Below, piece after piece: positions 53,983 to 63,219 of a stretch of 64,000 nucleotides of DNA. Numbering within the stretch: position 1 is the stretch's first letter; every line of letters starts with the position of its first letter. The position numbers and the translations under genes were made by a program. This DNA comes from a virus. Where the stretch lies: IMG/VR virus record IMGVR_UViG_3300030202_003452, positions 43,261 through 107,260 of that record; one strand, written 5' to 3'. The notes beneath the pieces are model-generated. The model was not told where the DNA came from. It made no database searches and worked only from the letters and a program-made list of their open reading frames with translations.

Positions 53983-54705
53983 ATGGCTTTCTGGAAAGAC
54001 AATAAAACTAACCCAAAAAGGCAATTTCGTTTTAAAATTTTAGGAACTGGGGTTTGGTATTGGGCGAAATCAATTGATAAGCCCACTGTTGAGGTCTCTA
54101 GTAATTCATACCAATTAATTAATCACAAATTTAATTACCCTGGTGTTGCTACGTGGTTACCAGTCACTATTACAATAATAGATGATTCTGTTAGAACAAA
54201 TGAAATTTATAATTATTTAATTAGTTCTGGTTACAATACGCCAAATACAGTTGCAGAAAGTGGCAGAGACGGGATTGAAAAAAATGGCTTCGATGGCGCT
54301 TTAAATGATATTATATTCCATCAACTAGAAGCAGACGGAACGTCTTCTGAGGAATGGACATTATATAATAGCATTATAACAAACGTTGACTTTGGAAAAC
54401 TAGACTATTCGTCAGATGAACTAGTTCAACTAACAATACAAATTACATATGACTTTGCAGAATTAAATAAAGGAAGTAATGCACAGAACAAGCAAGCACA
54501 ACAAAAGTCTGAGCAGGAACAAAAAAGCATACTAAACACATCAACAACAGCAGCATTGTCTGCCATACCAAGTCCATCAAAAACGACAACATCCCCACCA
54601 CTATCAGATGAAGTTACAAATAACACCCCGGGATCGACTACACCAGGCGCGCCAAAACGACAAACCGACAAATCTGGTAGAGGTACATACGAACAACTTC
54701 CATGA
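53983..54705 (+). CDS. Tail tube paralogue (copy 2) with Pro/Ser/Thr-rich tail
   Basis: 240 residues. Residues 1-165 align with the preceding tube protein (AFWKDNKTNPKRQFRFKI, YPGVATWLPVTITIID, LVQLTIQITYDFAEL). About 75 extra residues follow: a Gln-rich helix (NKQAQQKSEQEQKS) then a Pro/Ser/Thr-rich disordered end. Divergence implies a specialised role, for example a terminal tube ring, baseplate-proximal ring or a tube-lumen component. GGTGATGG lies just upstream. Confidence 0.8.
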   Translation: MAFWKDNKTNPKRQFRFKILGTGVWYWAKSIDKPTVEVSSNSYQLINHKFNYPGVATWLPVTITIIDDSVRTNEIYNYLISSGYNTPNTVAESGRDGIEKNGFDGALNDIIFHQLEADGTSSEEWTLYNSIITNVDFGKLDYSSDELVQLTIQITYDFAELNKGSNAQNKQAQQKSEQEQKSILNTSTTAALSAIPSPSKTTTSPPLSDEVTNNTPGSTTPGAPKRQTDKSGRGTYEQLP

Positions 54706-54728
54706 CAATAAATTTAATGAGGTGAAAA

Positions 54729-55565
54729 TTGGGAAGAAATAATTCAAACCGCTTAGGCAATAATAAGGCGGAACCAGCAGAGGCACCACCAGTAAGTTTA
54801 CTGGATTTTGTCTCTCCAACAGAAATCGTTGACATTCCTTCGAAGGGTAATCACTATCCCGAAGGACATCCACTAAAAGGCAAGGATTCAGTTGAGATTC
54901 GATACATGACAGCAAAAGATGAGGATATACTTACAAATCAATCACTCATCCGTAAAGGTATTGCTCTAGACAGATTCCTACAGAATATTATCATTGACGA
55001 TTCTATCATTGTTGAGGATCTTTTGATAGGTGATAAGAATGCATTATTAGTTGCAGCAAGAGCGACAGCATATGGGGCAGCGTATGATGCTGAATTACAG
55101 TGTCCACAATGCTCTGTAACGAACGAATTGCGCTTTGATATTGGTAGCCCTAGGATGTTTGAAAATCAATCTCTAGAGGGCCTTAACGTGTCTTCAAATG
55201 GAGATGGAACATTCACAACAACATTACCGATGTCAAATTTTAGTTTACAGTTTAGATTGTTAACTGGAAAGGATGAAAATTATCTTTCAAAATATATTGT
55301 TGACAATATTGAGAGTGAAGAACTTAGTTTATCTTATGAGCAAATTAGTATGGTAACAGTTAACATACATGGCGTTGAAGATAAAGAGATTATTCAAAAT
55401 GTTTTAGATAATATCACGGCATCTGATGCGAGGCATATTAAACTGTGTTTAGAGGCAGTTACTCCGAACATTGAAGTTAAGCAAGACATGAGTTGTAAAA
55501 ACTGCGATTATACACAGGAGGTAGAGGTCCCGTTTGGGATCGACTTTTTTTGGCCTAACCGATAG
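54729..55565 (+). CDS. Baseplate hub protein (T4 gp26-like) with zinc ribbon
   Basis: 278 residues from a TTG start preceded by GAGGTG. The pattern VDIPSKGNHYPEGHPL, VEIRYMTAKDEDIL, GIALDRFLQNII is that of the T4 baseplate protein family containing gp26. Two Cys pairs (CPQC near 134-137, CKNC near 258-261) form a probable zinc ribbon around an inserted beta region. It would act in baseplate hub assembly on the tail-tip side. The end overlaps the next ORF in another frame across a run of seven T (55545-55551). Confidence 0.82.
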   Translation: MGRNNSNRLGNNKAEPAEAPPVSLLDFVSPTEIVDIPSKGNHYPEGHPLKGKDSVEIRYMTAKDEDILTNQSLIRKGIALDRFLQNIIIDDSIIVEDLLIGDKNALLVAARATAYGAAYDAELQCPQCSVTNELRFDIGSPRMFENQSLEGLNVSSNGDGTFTTTLPMSNFSLQFRLLTGKDENYLSKYIVDNIESEELSLSYEQISMVTVNIHGVEDKEIIQNVLDNITASDARHIKLCLEAVTPNIEVKQDMSCKNCDYTQEVEVPFGIDFFWPNR

Positions 55566-55740
55566 GTATATGGAAGCAGTGTATGAACAGTTCTTTTTGC
55601 TAAAACATCATGGGGGCTGGAGTATGACCGAGGCTTACAATTTACCTATAGGTCTTCGTCGATGGTTTGTTGAAAGATTACAAAAACAATTTGAAGATGA
55701 AGCAAAAGAAATAGAAAAGGCTCGTGGAAGTTCAAGATAA
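55534..55740 (+). CDS. Small tail-assembly protein between gp26-like and tape measure
   Basis: 68 residues if started at TTG 55534, six bases after GAGG; 56 residues from ATG 55570 (MEAVYEQFFLLKHHGGW), which has a weaker site. Contains EAVYEQFFLLKHHGG and LPIGLRRWFVERLQKQF, typical of the small helical proteins that lie between gp26-like and tape-measure genes. It is in the +1 frame relative to gp26, open back to 55525, so a ribosomal slip on the T7 run could also join them. Likely a tail-assembly chaperone (inference). Confidence 0.65.
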   Translation: MGSTFFGLTDRYMEAVYEQFFLLKHHGGWSMTEAYNLPIGLRRWFVERLQKQFEDEAKEIEKARGSSR

Positions 55741-55752
55741 TACTTCCATGAG
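55721..55752 (+). terminator. Terminator-like hairpin spanning a stop codon
   Basis: Eleven-pair stem CTCGTGGAAGT (55721-55731) with ACTTCCATGAG (55742-55752; one G-U), ten-base loop containing the TAA stop, followed by CATTTATAATTTTT. The T tract is imperfect, so termination may be partial. A CTATTTAAT box follows at 55769. Confidence 0.55.
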
Positions 55753-55768
55753 CATTTATAATTTTTGA

Positions 55769-55777
55769 CTATTTAAT
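55769..55777 (+). promoter_or_regulatory. Putative late promoter box CTATTTAAT
   Basis: Twenty bases before the GTG at 55798 and after the 55721 hairpin; it would drive the tape-measure unit. Confidence 0.45.
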
Positions 55778-55797
55778 AAGAGATGGAGGGGATTCTC

Positions 55798-56142
55798 GTG
55801 ATCCGTATTGATTTTACAAACAAAGAAATCCTTCAAGAGTCATTCTTGAAGATGTGGGGTTTTTGGAACAAAAAACTTCTTAAATATATTTATGGCGAAG
55901 ATGCTAATGTTGTTGCTAACCTTAATGAAGAAGATGCTGAGGAAGTTAAGTTTGTAATTCGAGGTGAGTATGAGGATGTTAGGGCTTACGCTAAAGTTCT
56001 AAACCTTGAGAAAGAATATCTTGAATCATACGTTGAACTTGGTAAGAGTCATGAGGACACAAGGGCTATCAAGTTAGAACTTGATAAAGCAGCCGTAGAT
56101 TTTACAGAAAAAACAAATCTACCGTGGCCATTTAGAGATTGA
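55798..56142 (+). CDS. Small acidic tail-assembly-region protein
   Basis: 114 residues from GTG at 55798, six bases after GGAGGGG; the ATG at 55783 overlaps this ribosome site and is less likely. Sequence MIRIDFTNKEILQESFLKMW, then KLLKYIYGEDANVV and an acidic helical C-terminus ending PWPFRD. Lies directly before the tape measure, the usual position of tail-assembly chaperones, which are small and helical. No firm homology recognised. Confidence 0.65.
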   Translation: MIRIDFTNKEILQESFLKMWGFWNKKLLKYIYGEDANVVANLNEEDAEEVKFVIRGEYEDVRAYAKVLNLEKEYLESYVELGKSHEDTRAIKLELDKAAVDFTEKTNLPWPFRD

Positions 56143-56154
56143 GGGGAACTTTAA

Positions 56155-58359
56155 GTGTCAACGCAAAAACAATTAGAAATACAAGAGTTACTGAATAAAC
56201 TTAAGAAAGAAGCAGAATTGCTAGATGGCAAAGCCTTAGAGCAAAAACGTCTGGCCATAGATGCTCTTGAGGGATTATTGGCAAAACAACAATTGTATAT
56301 CAATAATTCAGAAGAAGTGTTAAGTCTTGAAAAAGATTTAGCCGCTGCTCAAATTCGTACTGCCTCATCTTTAGAAGATCTTGAGTCCCGGAGACAAGCA
56401 CAGATAAATCTTTTAGAATCTGAAGTTAAATTAGCAATTAAACGAGGGGAACTTGAAGAGGGGATACTTGATCAAATAAGAACACAAGCCACATCAATCT
56501 CTGAGAACACTAAGTTGCGAGAGGCTATTAGCGAACAGGCTGGCGAGATACTTAACAATGCTGAGGAATTATACCAGGTAGGTGTGGCTCAAAACAAAGC
56601 AGGCCGAGACCAGAAAAGGTTACTTAATGACATTGCTGGTTCAATTGGCTTTGTATCAATGAAGAGCAACACTTTTCTGAAGACGATGATGGACGTTGGT
56701 AACGGCCTAAAAACAAGTGAAGATGCCGCGAAATCCTTTGCGGAAAACTTTAAAAGTTTATTTAATTTTACAAATTTAGTTTACACCATGGTAACTAAAA
56801 TTGTTGAACAAACAACCCTGCTAGTTATCGCAGCAGACAAGGCACAAGCATCTTTAGCAAAAACAACTTCTATTGGTAGAGATCTTGTTAATGTTATGGT
56901 AGAAACCCAACTGGCCGCCAATTTATTTGGTGTAAGCATGGCTGATGCTGCCGATGCAGTTGGCATACTTCAGGCACAAACAACAAACTTTGTTAATATA
57001 TCCGATTCTTCTAAAGTGGCTATGGCCTCTCAAGTAGCAATGCTTCAAAAACTTAACGTGACAGGAAAAATGTCTGCTGAGACATTCCAATTCTTAAATT
57101 TAAATTTAGGCATGACTGAAGAACAAAGCAGTAATACTGCTGCTAACATAGCAATGATGGGTGATACTCTTGGAATAACTGCTTCTAAAATGACTCAAGA
57201 CTTTAATAAATCTTTAGGCTTATTAGCAGTTTATGGAGAGAGATCAATACACGTTTTTAAAGGTATTGCAGCCGCAGCCAAAGTAGCAGGAGTTGAGACT
57301 GAAACTCTTCTTAGCATTGCTCGTAAGTTTGACACTTTCCAAGGTTCTGCTGAAGGAGTCGCCAAATTTAATGCCCTTCTTGGTACTCAATTGTCAACAA
57401 CTGAAATGTTGATGTTGAAAGAAGATGAAAGAATTAAAATGCTTATTGAACAAGTTCAGGCCCAAGGGGTTGCATTTAATGATATGGATAAGTTCAGTCA
57501 AAAAGCAATTGCAGCCGCTGCTGGTATTAGCGACCTAAATGAAGCACAAAGAATATTTGGCATGAACATGGGCCAATTTGAAGAGTATCGATCTCAAATG
57601 GAAAGAAGTGCTGATGGTACAGCAAGGCTAAAGGAAGCCGTCGCGGCGACAATGGATATTACAACTAAGTTTAAAGTTCTCGCTGCTGAATTTGCTGTAG
57701 CAGTAAAGCCAATACTTGCTGGTATACATGATGTTTTAGATGCTACACTCGAATTTGTTGATTCAATAGACAAAGACACAAGACAAGCCATTGGTGCAGG
57801 TGTCGTTATATTTGGCTCATTCACTATCGCTCTAAAAGTATTAGTCCCTACTATCCTTATGTCTGTTAAAGCATTTTCGCTTTTGAAAGGTGTTTTGCTT
57901 GGAGGCGCTGCTCTTGGAGGCGCAGGCCTTTTAGGGGCAGGAGGCGCAGGGGCTGCTGGCGGTGGTCTTATTGGGGGCCTTGTTGCCGCAAGTCCAATAC
58001 TGTTGAAAGTTGCTGCTGCGCTAGCAGCAGTTGGCGCTGCTGGGGCTGGTTTGGCAATGCTATCAGACGTTTTTATAGGGGCTGACTCTAGAGCATTAGA
58101 AACAATGAATGAAGAGTTAAAACAAATTGGAGCCAATAATGATGTGATGGTAAGAGCAAGGGCAACTGTTGAAAATCTGGCATTAGTTACTGCTGGTAGG
58201 GCAAAGGATTCAATTACTGGTGCTGCTGTGGCCGCTAGTGCTGTCAATGTAGTGTCAAGTGTTAACAATGTCTTTGAAGGAATGAAAATGGTTCTAAAAC
58301 TTGATGATGCTGGTGTGACTACATTAACAGGATTTGTTGAGGAGGTCGCAAGTCAATGA
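56155..58359 (+). CDS. Tail tape measure protein
   Basis: 734 residues from a GTG start after GAGGGGA. Coiled coil at 1-120, Ala/Met-rich helical centre (LAANLFGVSMADAADAVGIL; MGDTLGITASKMTQDFNKSL), and hydrophobic Gly/Ala segments at about 550-640 (VVIFGSFTIALKVLVPTI; Gly/Ala run near 590; LLKVAAALAAVGAAGAGLAM) that may insert in the host membrane. At roughly 1.5 angstrom per residue it predicts a tail tube near 110 nm, close to T4. Position after small chaperone-like genes and before tube-cap genes supports the call. Confidence 0.85.
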   Translation: MSTQKQLEIQELLNKLKKEAELLDGKALEQKRLAIDALEGLLAKQQLYINNSEEVLSLEKDLAAAQIRTASSLEDLESRRQAQINLLESEVKLAIKRGELEEGILDQIRTQATSISENTKLREAISEQAGEILNNAEELYQVGVAQNKAGRDQKRLLNDIAGSIGFVSMKSNTFLKTMMDVGNGLKTSEDAAKSFAENFKSLFNFTNLVYTMVTKIVEQTTLLVIAADKAQASLAKTTSIGRDLVNVMVETQLAANLFGVSMADAADAVGILQAQTTNFVNISDSSKVAMASQVAMLQKLNVTGKMSAETFQFLNLNLGMTEEQSSNTAANIAMMGDTLGITASKMTQDFNKSLGLLAVYGERSIHVFKGIAAAAKVAGVETETLLSIARKFDTFQGSAEGVAKFNALLGTQLSTTEMLMLKEDERIKMLIEQVQAQGVAFNDMDKFSQKAIAAAAGISDLNEAQRIFGMNMGQFEEYRSQMERSADGTARLKEAVAATMDITTKFKVLAAEFAVAVKPILAGIHDVLDATLEFVDSIDKDTRQAIGAGVVIFGSFTIALKVLVPTILMSVKAFSLLKGVLLGGAALGGAGLLGAGGAGAAGGGLIGGLVAASPILLKVAAALAAVGAAGAGLAMLSDVFIGADSRALETMNEELKQIGANNDVMVRARATVENLALVTAGRAKDSITGAAVAASAVNVVSSVNNVFEGMKMVLKLDDAGVTTLTGFVEEVASQ

Positions 58360-59021
58360 CAAAATATCCAAAAGAATTTTACAATAAGATGCCGACTTCA
58401 GTGCCTAAAGGGTACGCATCTGCTACTGGAGCAAAACTTAAATTTCAATCTATGGTAGAGCCTGATATTGAAATAGAATTTATGGCTTTTTTAAATAATT
58501 TTACACAGAATTTTAACTCGACCTGGAACGCAGAACCAGTTTATGGTCGCAATGATAACATTGCAACGTTTCAAGGTACTAAAAGATCTTATTCTATTTC
58601 GTGGACAGTACCAGCGGGAACCATTCAGGAGGCTCAATATAATTTGGCAAACTGTGGTTTTTTGACACAAATGCTGTACCCTCAATACAACACAGACAAT
58701 AAACAAGTGGGAACAAATACAGTCTCGCAAAATGCGTTAAGTATTTCAAAATCACCATTAATTAGATTGTCATTTGCAAACTTAATTGTCAATTCTAACG
58801 ATGATGGTCAAGGATTATTAGGTTACGTGACAAGTCTTACTTGGACACCAACATTAGAGATGGGAATGTTTACAGAAAATCAGAATTTCTACCCAAAGGT
58901 TATTGAAATCTCAATTGATTTTAATGTTTTGCACGAGCATCAACTTGGATTTAGTAAAGTTAAAGATACCGACGGTACTTTTGGTGGAGGGATTATTGGT
59001 TTCCCGTTTAAAGGAAGATAA
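58356..59021 (+). CDS. Baseplate tube cap/initiator-like protein
   Basis: 221 residues, ATGA overlap with the tape measure. Beta-rich with NNFTQNFNSTWNAEPVYGRN, IATFQGTKRSYSISW, LTQMLYPQY, and a C-terminal VIEISIDFNVLHEHQLGF. This order is common to small tail proteins between tape measure and baseplate genes and, in place, matches T4 gp54/gp48 (tube initiator and baseplate-tube junction). Assignment by position and fold impression, not clear homology. Confidence 0.6.
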   Translation: MTKYPKEFYNKMPTSVPKGYASATGAKLKFQSMVEPDIEIEFMAFLNNFTQNFNSTWNAEPVYGRNDNIATFQGTKRSYSISWTVPAGTIQEAQYNLANCGFLTQMLYPQYNTDNKQVGTNTVSQNALSISKSPLIRLSFANLIVNSNDDGQGLLGYVTSLTWTPTLEMGMFTENQNFYPKVIEISIDFNVLHEHQLGFSKVKDTDGTFGGGIIGFPFKGR

Positions 59022-59023
59022 CT

Positions 59024-59356
59024 ATGAGTAGGTTTAAAACTAGAACCAGAGCAGTGAATGATGATGAGATGTATGAAAACACTTTGGATAACCGAGGGGT
59101 TAAAAAAATTGTTCAATATACAACCACGGAATTAATTTACCCCGACGAAGAAGAGATAAAAAGAATTAATGTTGTTAAACACTTTTGGACACAAGGAGAC
59201 AAGTTCTGGAAACTTGCCTATAGATACTATGGGGATCAGACTCTTTGGTATATCATTGCTCAGTGGAATCAAACACCAACAGAAGGACACTTGATGCCAG
59301 GAGATGTAATTGAGATCCCAACCAACCTTAATGTTGTATTGGGAGCATTTGAATAA
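59024..59356 (+). CDS. Baseplate wedge protein, LysM-like (T4 gp53-like)
   Basis: 110 residues, RBS overlapping the previous stop. The C-terminal two thirds are a LysM-like fold: HFWTQGDKFWKLAYRYYGD, then LWYIIAQWN and MPGDVIEIP. T4 gp53 has this same domain fused to a longer N-terminus and clamps baseplate wedges together; in other phages LysM proteins attach hub to tube. It couples to the next gene through TAATG. Confidence 0.8.
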   Translation: MSRFKTRTRAVNDDEMYENTLDNRGVKKIVQYTTTELIYPDEEEIKRINVVKHFWTQGDKFWKLAYRYYGDQTLWYIIAQWNQTPTEGHLMPGDVIEIPTNLNVVLGAFE

Positions 59357-62300
59357 TGGCTGAAACAATTAGGCTAGAAGGTCTTGAGAACGAATTTCGA
59401 CTCAACGCCGAGGCAAAAGCAAAAAGTGTAATTGATGAACATTTAAGAACAATTGTCCGAAAAATAAGGTCACTGGTGAAAGCCACTGACCAAAAAGGCG
59501 TAGAAGAATCTTTAGAAGAATTGGGCAAACTAAACAATGGTGTTTATTTGCTAGAACAAGTGCTTCAAAATAATACACCTTTTTATAACACTTATGAACT
59601 TGAATATGTGGATCTTGAGGTTTTTGGAGAAAATGAAACAGGTGTTGCAACTAGACAAGGTCAAGATGTAGTCGATGGAACGCTGCACACTGATCAACTG
59701 GATTTTTCTGCTGATGAAATTAAAAAAATAAAAGTAAAAATTGTAAGATATGCGATGAACACTACTGAAAGTATTTTTACAATACCCTTGATATCTTTAA
59801 TAAAGCAATTTTATAATTTTCAAACTTTTGATACGTCTGTAACAGACTTAATCAAAAAAAACCTTTTAGGCAAATACACTTTAAGTGGCAATGCTTCCCC
59901 TCAATCAGCAAAAGAAGTTGAAATTTTTAATTTATTAGGACCTGAGCATGGAGAAATAAGTGAAGAATTGTTTGCAAAATTAAACTTAACCGATCCAGCA
60001 TTTTTTCCCGAGGAAAGTTTAAAAAATAATTTAACCGAAGAGTTTGTCGGGAAATATTTAAAAGACTCTTTAGCATCTAGTGTGATTAAAATCGACCCTG
60101 CTGATGTCTCTAGTAATTGGCTAGATAAATTAGGCTCTTTCTTAACTTCTTTTAGTAGATCCAATAAATTTGTTAATATTTCTACAAAATTAGAAAATGA
60201 TTACTATAAGTTTATAGAAAAAGTTATTGAAGATAGTGAAAACATCTTTGAAGAACCAAATGATAGTTCTTTGTTGGAAAAATTTGAAGAAACAATAGAC
60301 ATCTCTGTTAATTCTAACATGGTTATGGATGGAGAGTTGATAGATTTATTAGACTCAGGTCTTTATTCAATTGTTGCAAGGTTTATTGAAAATGCCAGAA
60401 GAGAACAACTAGTTGAAGATAGAAGGGATTTTGATGAATTTCCAGATCCGGATTCTGAAGGTTTTCAAAAAACCCTTGATGATATAGAAAAGAAAGCCTT
60501 GGGGGAATTATCTGGCTCTCCGTTGGGTGAAGAGGGCGAGAAAGAACTAACTGAAGAAGATATAAAGAACCGACAAAGATTTTTTAAGCAATGCGCTTTA
60601 ATGATGAACTTGCCACAACTTGCAAAATCTTATCAAAAAATTATTAAAAATAGAATACAAAAAACAATGGCTGCTCAAAGTGCGCAATCTAGAGGCTCAG
60701 TTACTTGCCAAACCTTTTCTAGGAAGTTCAATAATGTTCCGTTTGATGGAAGACTTTACATGGTATCAAACCCTGATAATCAATCGGCCACTTTAAGTAA
60801 AATGTTAAACTCTGATGTTGCAAAAGAGTTGTTTAATATTCCGCCTTCTGTGTTGTCTTCTTTGGTTCCAAAAATCAAATTATTTAGGGTACAGAATGAC
60901 GAGAAAAAAGCAGTAAAAACAGAGTTTGTGTTTGAAACCTCGGAGGATTTGAATCGTGAAAGAAACTTTGAAAAAACTATAAACTTTTTTGATTCTCAAT
61001 TTGATAAAGGTTCGGGTGTCGGTCTTAAGAATTTTTCTTTTGAATTTAATGGAACCAACCCTGCTGAGTCACGAAAGGACATCAAAGCGACACTACAATT
61101 GCATTTTCAATCATTTGGTGATTTTGTCGCAGAAAGGATTGGATATAATGGCGAAAAATACAGATTTGTGGATCTTATCTTGCACCCTCCTAAAGATGAA
61201 AAAGAAATAATACACAGAAACCAGTATAGTCCATCATACTATAGAATTATGGCTGAGGTTGGCTATCATATACCAAAAAAGTCTGACTTAGAAGTCATGT
61301 TCCCGTGGTATAACAAGGCAGAGCAATTAGTGGAGTCTCTCGTAAGAACCAATAAATCATTTTATCTTTGTATGATTGACCATGACTTCCAGATAAACGT
61401 TGATGGCACCGTGAATCTTAACATTACTTATGGCGCTTATGTAGAGACAATATTAAAGACACATCAATATGATGCCTTAGCAACCCCAGAAATAGTTGAG
61501 AATAGAAAACAAATTTTTAAAAATTTTATTGATATTGTTAACAAGAGAAATTGCACACAAGAAGAACTTCAAAGATATCGTTCGGCACTTGATGCTCAGC
61601 AACAAATTTTTAGAGAGAAATCATTACAATCAATTATCAAAAGATTGTTAGACAGGGAGAAAATTTTTGTTTGTGAGATCAGCAGTGAACAAGCAAGTAG
61701 TTATAGAACCCTAGGTTTCTTTAAAGATAAGCCTGTACTAACAGGACTTAAAACAAAAACTGAAGATGTAACACAAGAGGATGCTATTCAACAAGGGGAC
61801 ACTCTTCAGGAAGAGAAAACAGAAATTATATTAAACCAAGTTGCTTTACCAGATGGTTATAACTATAATTCCCCCAATGATAATACAATTCAATATTTTT
61901 ACTTCGGAGATCTACTTCATACGATCCTTGACACAATGTACAAAAAAGAGGACCCAACCGTTTTAAGAGAAGAAGTTGAAAACTGTCGTTTTATTTTGGG
62001 CAGTTTTGACTTTGACGTATATAAAGATGCTTCTGGGTTAAATCATACAATTAATATTGCTCAAATACCTATATCTGTTGAATATTTTGCAGATTGGTTT
62101 ACAAACAATGTAATTAAAAAGGGTAGTACTAGAAAAACATTTCCCATCATAACATTTATTAGGAACCTATCAAGCAACCTGTTGCAGCAGTCTTTACTTG
62201 AAAGTTGTGTTAACAGAAGACTTGATAAAAACTATAGTTTTCAAACCGGGCAAATCACAGCATATAATGAAGGCGCATCCGGAAAAAATTCTAGAGACCC

Positions 62301-63219
62301 TTTAAGAAAAGTTTTTGACAACAAATCTCAGCAACCTGTAATTCAAATTCAATCACACAGAACTAATACATCTGGGTCCTCTGGTGGGCGTATTTTTCCT
62401 TTTAAAGGAGACACTGTTTCCGAGGTTAAAGATATTTCAAATTATCATAATTATATATATCTTGGTGTTCTTGGTAGTTCTTTGTCTACTAACGGTAACG
62501 GAAAATACGCAGCAGATAACAAGAATGGGATGTACCATATTGAAATTGGAAACAACAAAGGGATTGTAAAATCAGTTAATTTTGCCAAAACAGATATGCA
62601 GTTTGTTCGTGAAGCCAGGTTCTTTCAGCAAGGAATCGATGGCTTACTTCAGTTATCAACTGTTTATAAGGTGACAATTGAGATGTTTGGTAATACAATT
62701 TTTTACCCAGGAATGGATTTGTATCTTAACCCTTATGGTATTGGTGGGGATAAACTGGGGTCCCCTACCCAGGGACCCTTTGCGCCCGGCGGAGAGCGAT
62801 CTCTGGCGAATAAACTGGGGATAGGCGGATACCATACTGTAACAAGTGTTAAATCTTCAATTGGGGTTAGTGGTTTCAAAACTACTATTGAGGCTCAAAT
62901 GTATTATGCCGGGGATGGCAGTACCTCATATGTCAGTAATGGCGCCCCTAATGGACAAAATGTTCCTTCTATAAGTAAAGCAAAAGGTCGCGCCAATACC
63001 AAAAACTCTGTTGAGTGCGAGAATGTTATTATAGCAGTAGAGTCAGATCTTAACTTGGTTGAACAAAATCAAAGCCCTTATTATCTTTCAAACATCAGTG
63101 ACACCATGGAGACTTCAAATCGAGTGTCAAGTAACGCTAGTGATGCAATAGATGCTGAATTGGATTCACTTTATGGACAAGAAAGTGACCCTGATAATCC
63201 TGGGAGTAGTACGCCATGA
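59356..63219 (+). CDS. Very large baseplate/hub-type protein
   Basis: 1287 residues. N-terminal 110 residues are helical (ENEFRLNAEAKAKSVIDEHL) then PFYNTYELEYVDLEVFG. Long Asp/Glu/Lys-rich helical regions (200-440) alternate with beta domains; a Cys-containing block follows at about 450-780. Near the C-terminus the sequence YPGMDLYLNPYGIGG, LGIGGYHTVTSVKSSIG and TTIEAQMYYAG is typical of phage tail-tip and hub proteins, and a Ser/Asn/Pro-rich tail closes it. It sits where T4 has hub and wedge genes. No lysozyme or peptidase motif seen. It overlaps the next gene by ATGA. Confidence 0.7.
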   Translation: MAETIRLEGLENEFRLNAEAKAKSVIDEHLRTIVRKIRSLVKATDQKGVEESLEELGKLNNGVYLLEQVLQNNTPFYNTYELEYVDLEVFGENETGVATRQGQDVVDGTLHTDQLDFSADEIKKIKVKIVRYAMNTTESIFTIPLISLIKQFYNFQTFDTSVTDLIKKNLLGKYTLSGNASPQSAKEVEIFNLLGPEHGEISEELFAKLNLTDPAFFPEESLKNNLTEEFVGKYLKDSLASSVIKIDPADVSSNWLDKLGSFLTSFSRSNKFVNISTKLENDYYKFIEKVIEDSENIFEEPNDSSLLEKFEETIDISVNSNMVMDGELIDLLDSGLYSIVARFIENARREQLVEDRRDFDEFPDPDSEGFQKTLDDIEKKALGELSGSPLGEEGEKELTEEDIKNRQRFFKQCALMMNLPQLAKSYQKIIKNRIQKTMAAQSAQSRGSVTCQTFSRKFNNVPFDGRLYMVSNPDNQSATLSKMLNSDVAKELFNIPPSVLSSLVPKIKLFRVQNDEKKAVKTEFVFETSEDLNRERNFEKTINFFDSQFDKGSGVGLKNFSFEFNGTNPAESRKDIKATLQLHFQSFGDFVAERIGYNGEKYRFVDLILHPPKDEKEIIHRNQYSPSYYRIMAEVGYHIPKKSDLEVMFPWYNKAEQLVESLVRTNKSFYLCMIDHDFQINVDGTVNLNITYGAYVETILKTHQYDALATPEIVENRKQIFKNFIDIVNKRNCTQEELQRYRSALDAQQQIFREKSLQSIIKRLLDREKIFVCEISSEQASSYRTLGFFKDKPVLTGLKTKTEDVTQEDAIQQGDTLQEEKTEIILNQVALPDGYNYNSPNDNTIQYFYFGDLLHTILDTMYKKEDPTVLREEVENCRFILGSFDFDVYKDASGLNHTINIAQIPISVEYFADWFTNNVIKKGSTRKTFPIITFIRNLSSNLLQQSLLESCVNRRLDKNYSFQTGQITAYNEGASGKNSRDPLRKVFDNKSQQPVIQIQSHRTNTSGSSGGRIFPFKGDTVSEVKDISNYHNYIYLGVLGSSLSTNGNGKYAADNKNGMYHIEIGNNKGIVKSVNFAKTDMQFVREARFFQQGIDGLLQLSTVYKVTIEMFGNTIFYPGMDLYLNPYGIGGDKLGSPTQGPFAPGGERSLANKLGIGGYHTVTSVKSSIGVSGFKTTIEAQMYYAGDGSTSYVSNGAPNGQNVPSISKAKGRANTKNSVECENVIIAVESDLNLVEQNQSPYYLSNISDTMETSNRVSSNASDAIDAELDSLYGQESDPDNPGSSTP

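Noticed and set aside
57594-58268. Long minus-strand ORF (224 codons) opposite the tape measure
   Set aside because: Ala/Pro/Ser-rich mirror of the Ala/Gly-rich tape-measure codons, with no ribosome site or promoter box; a shadow of the real gene.
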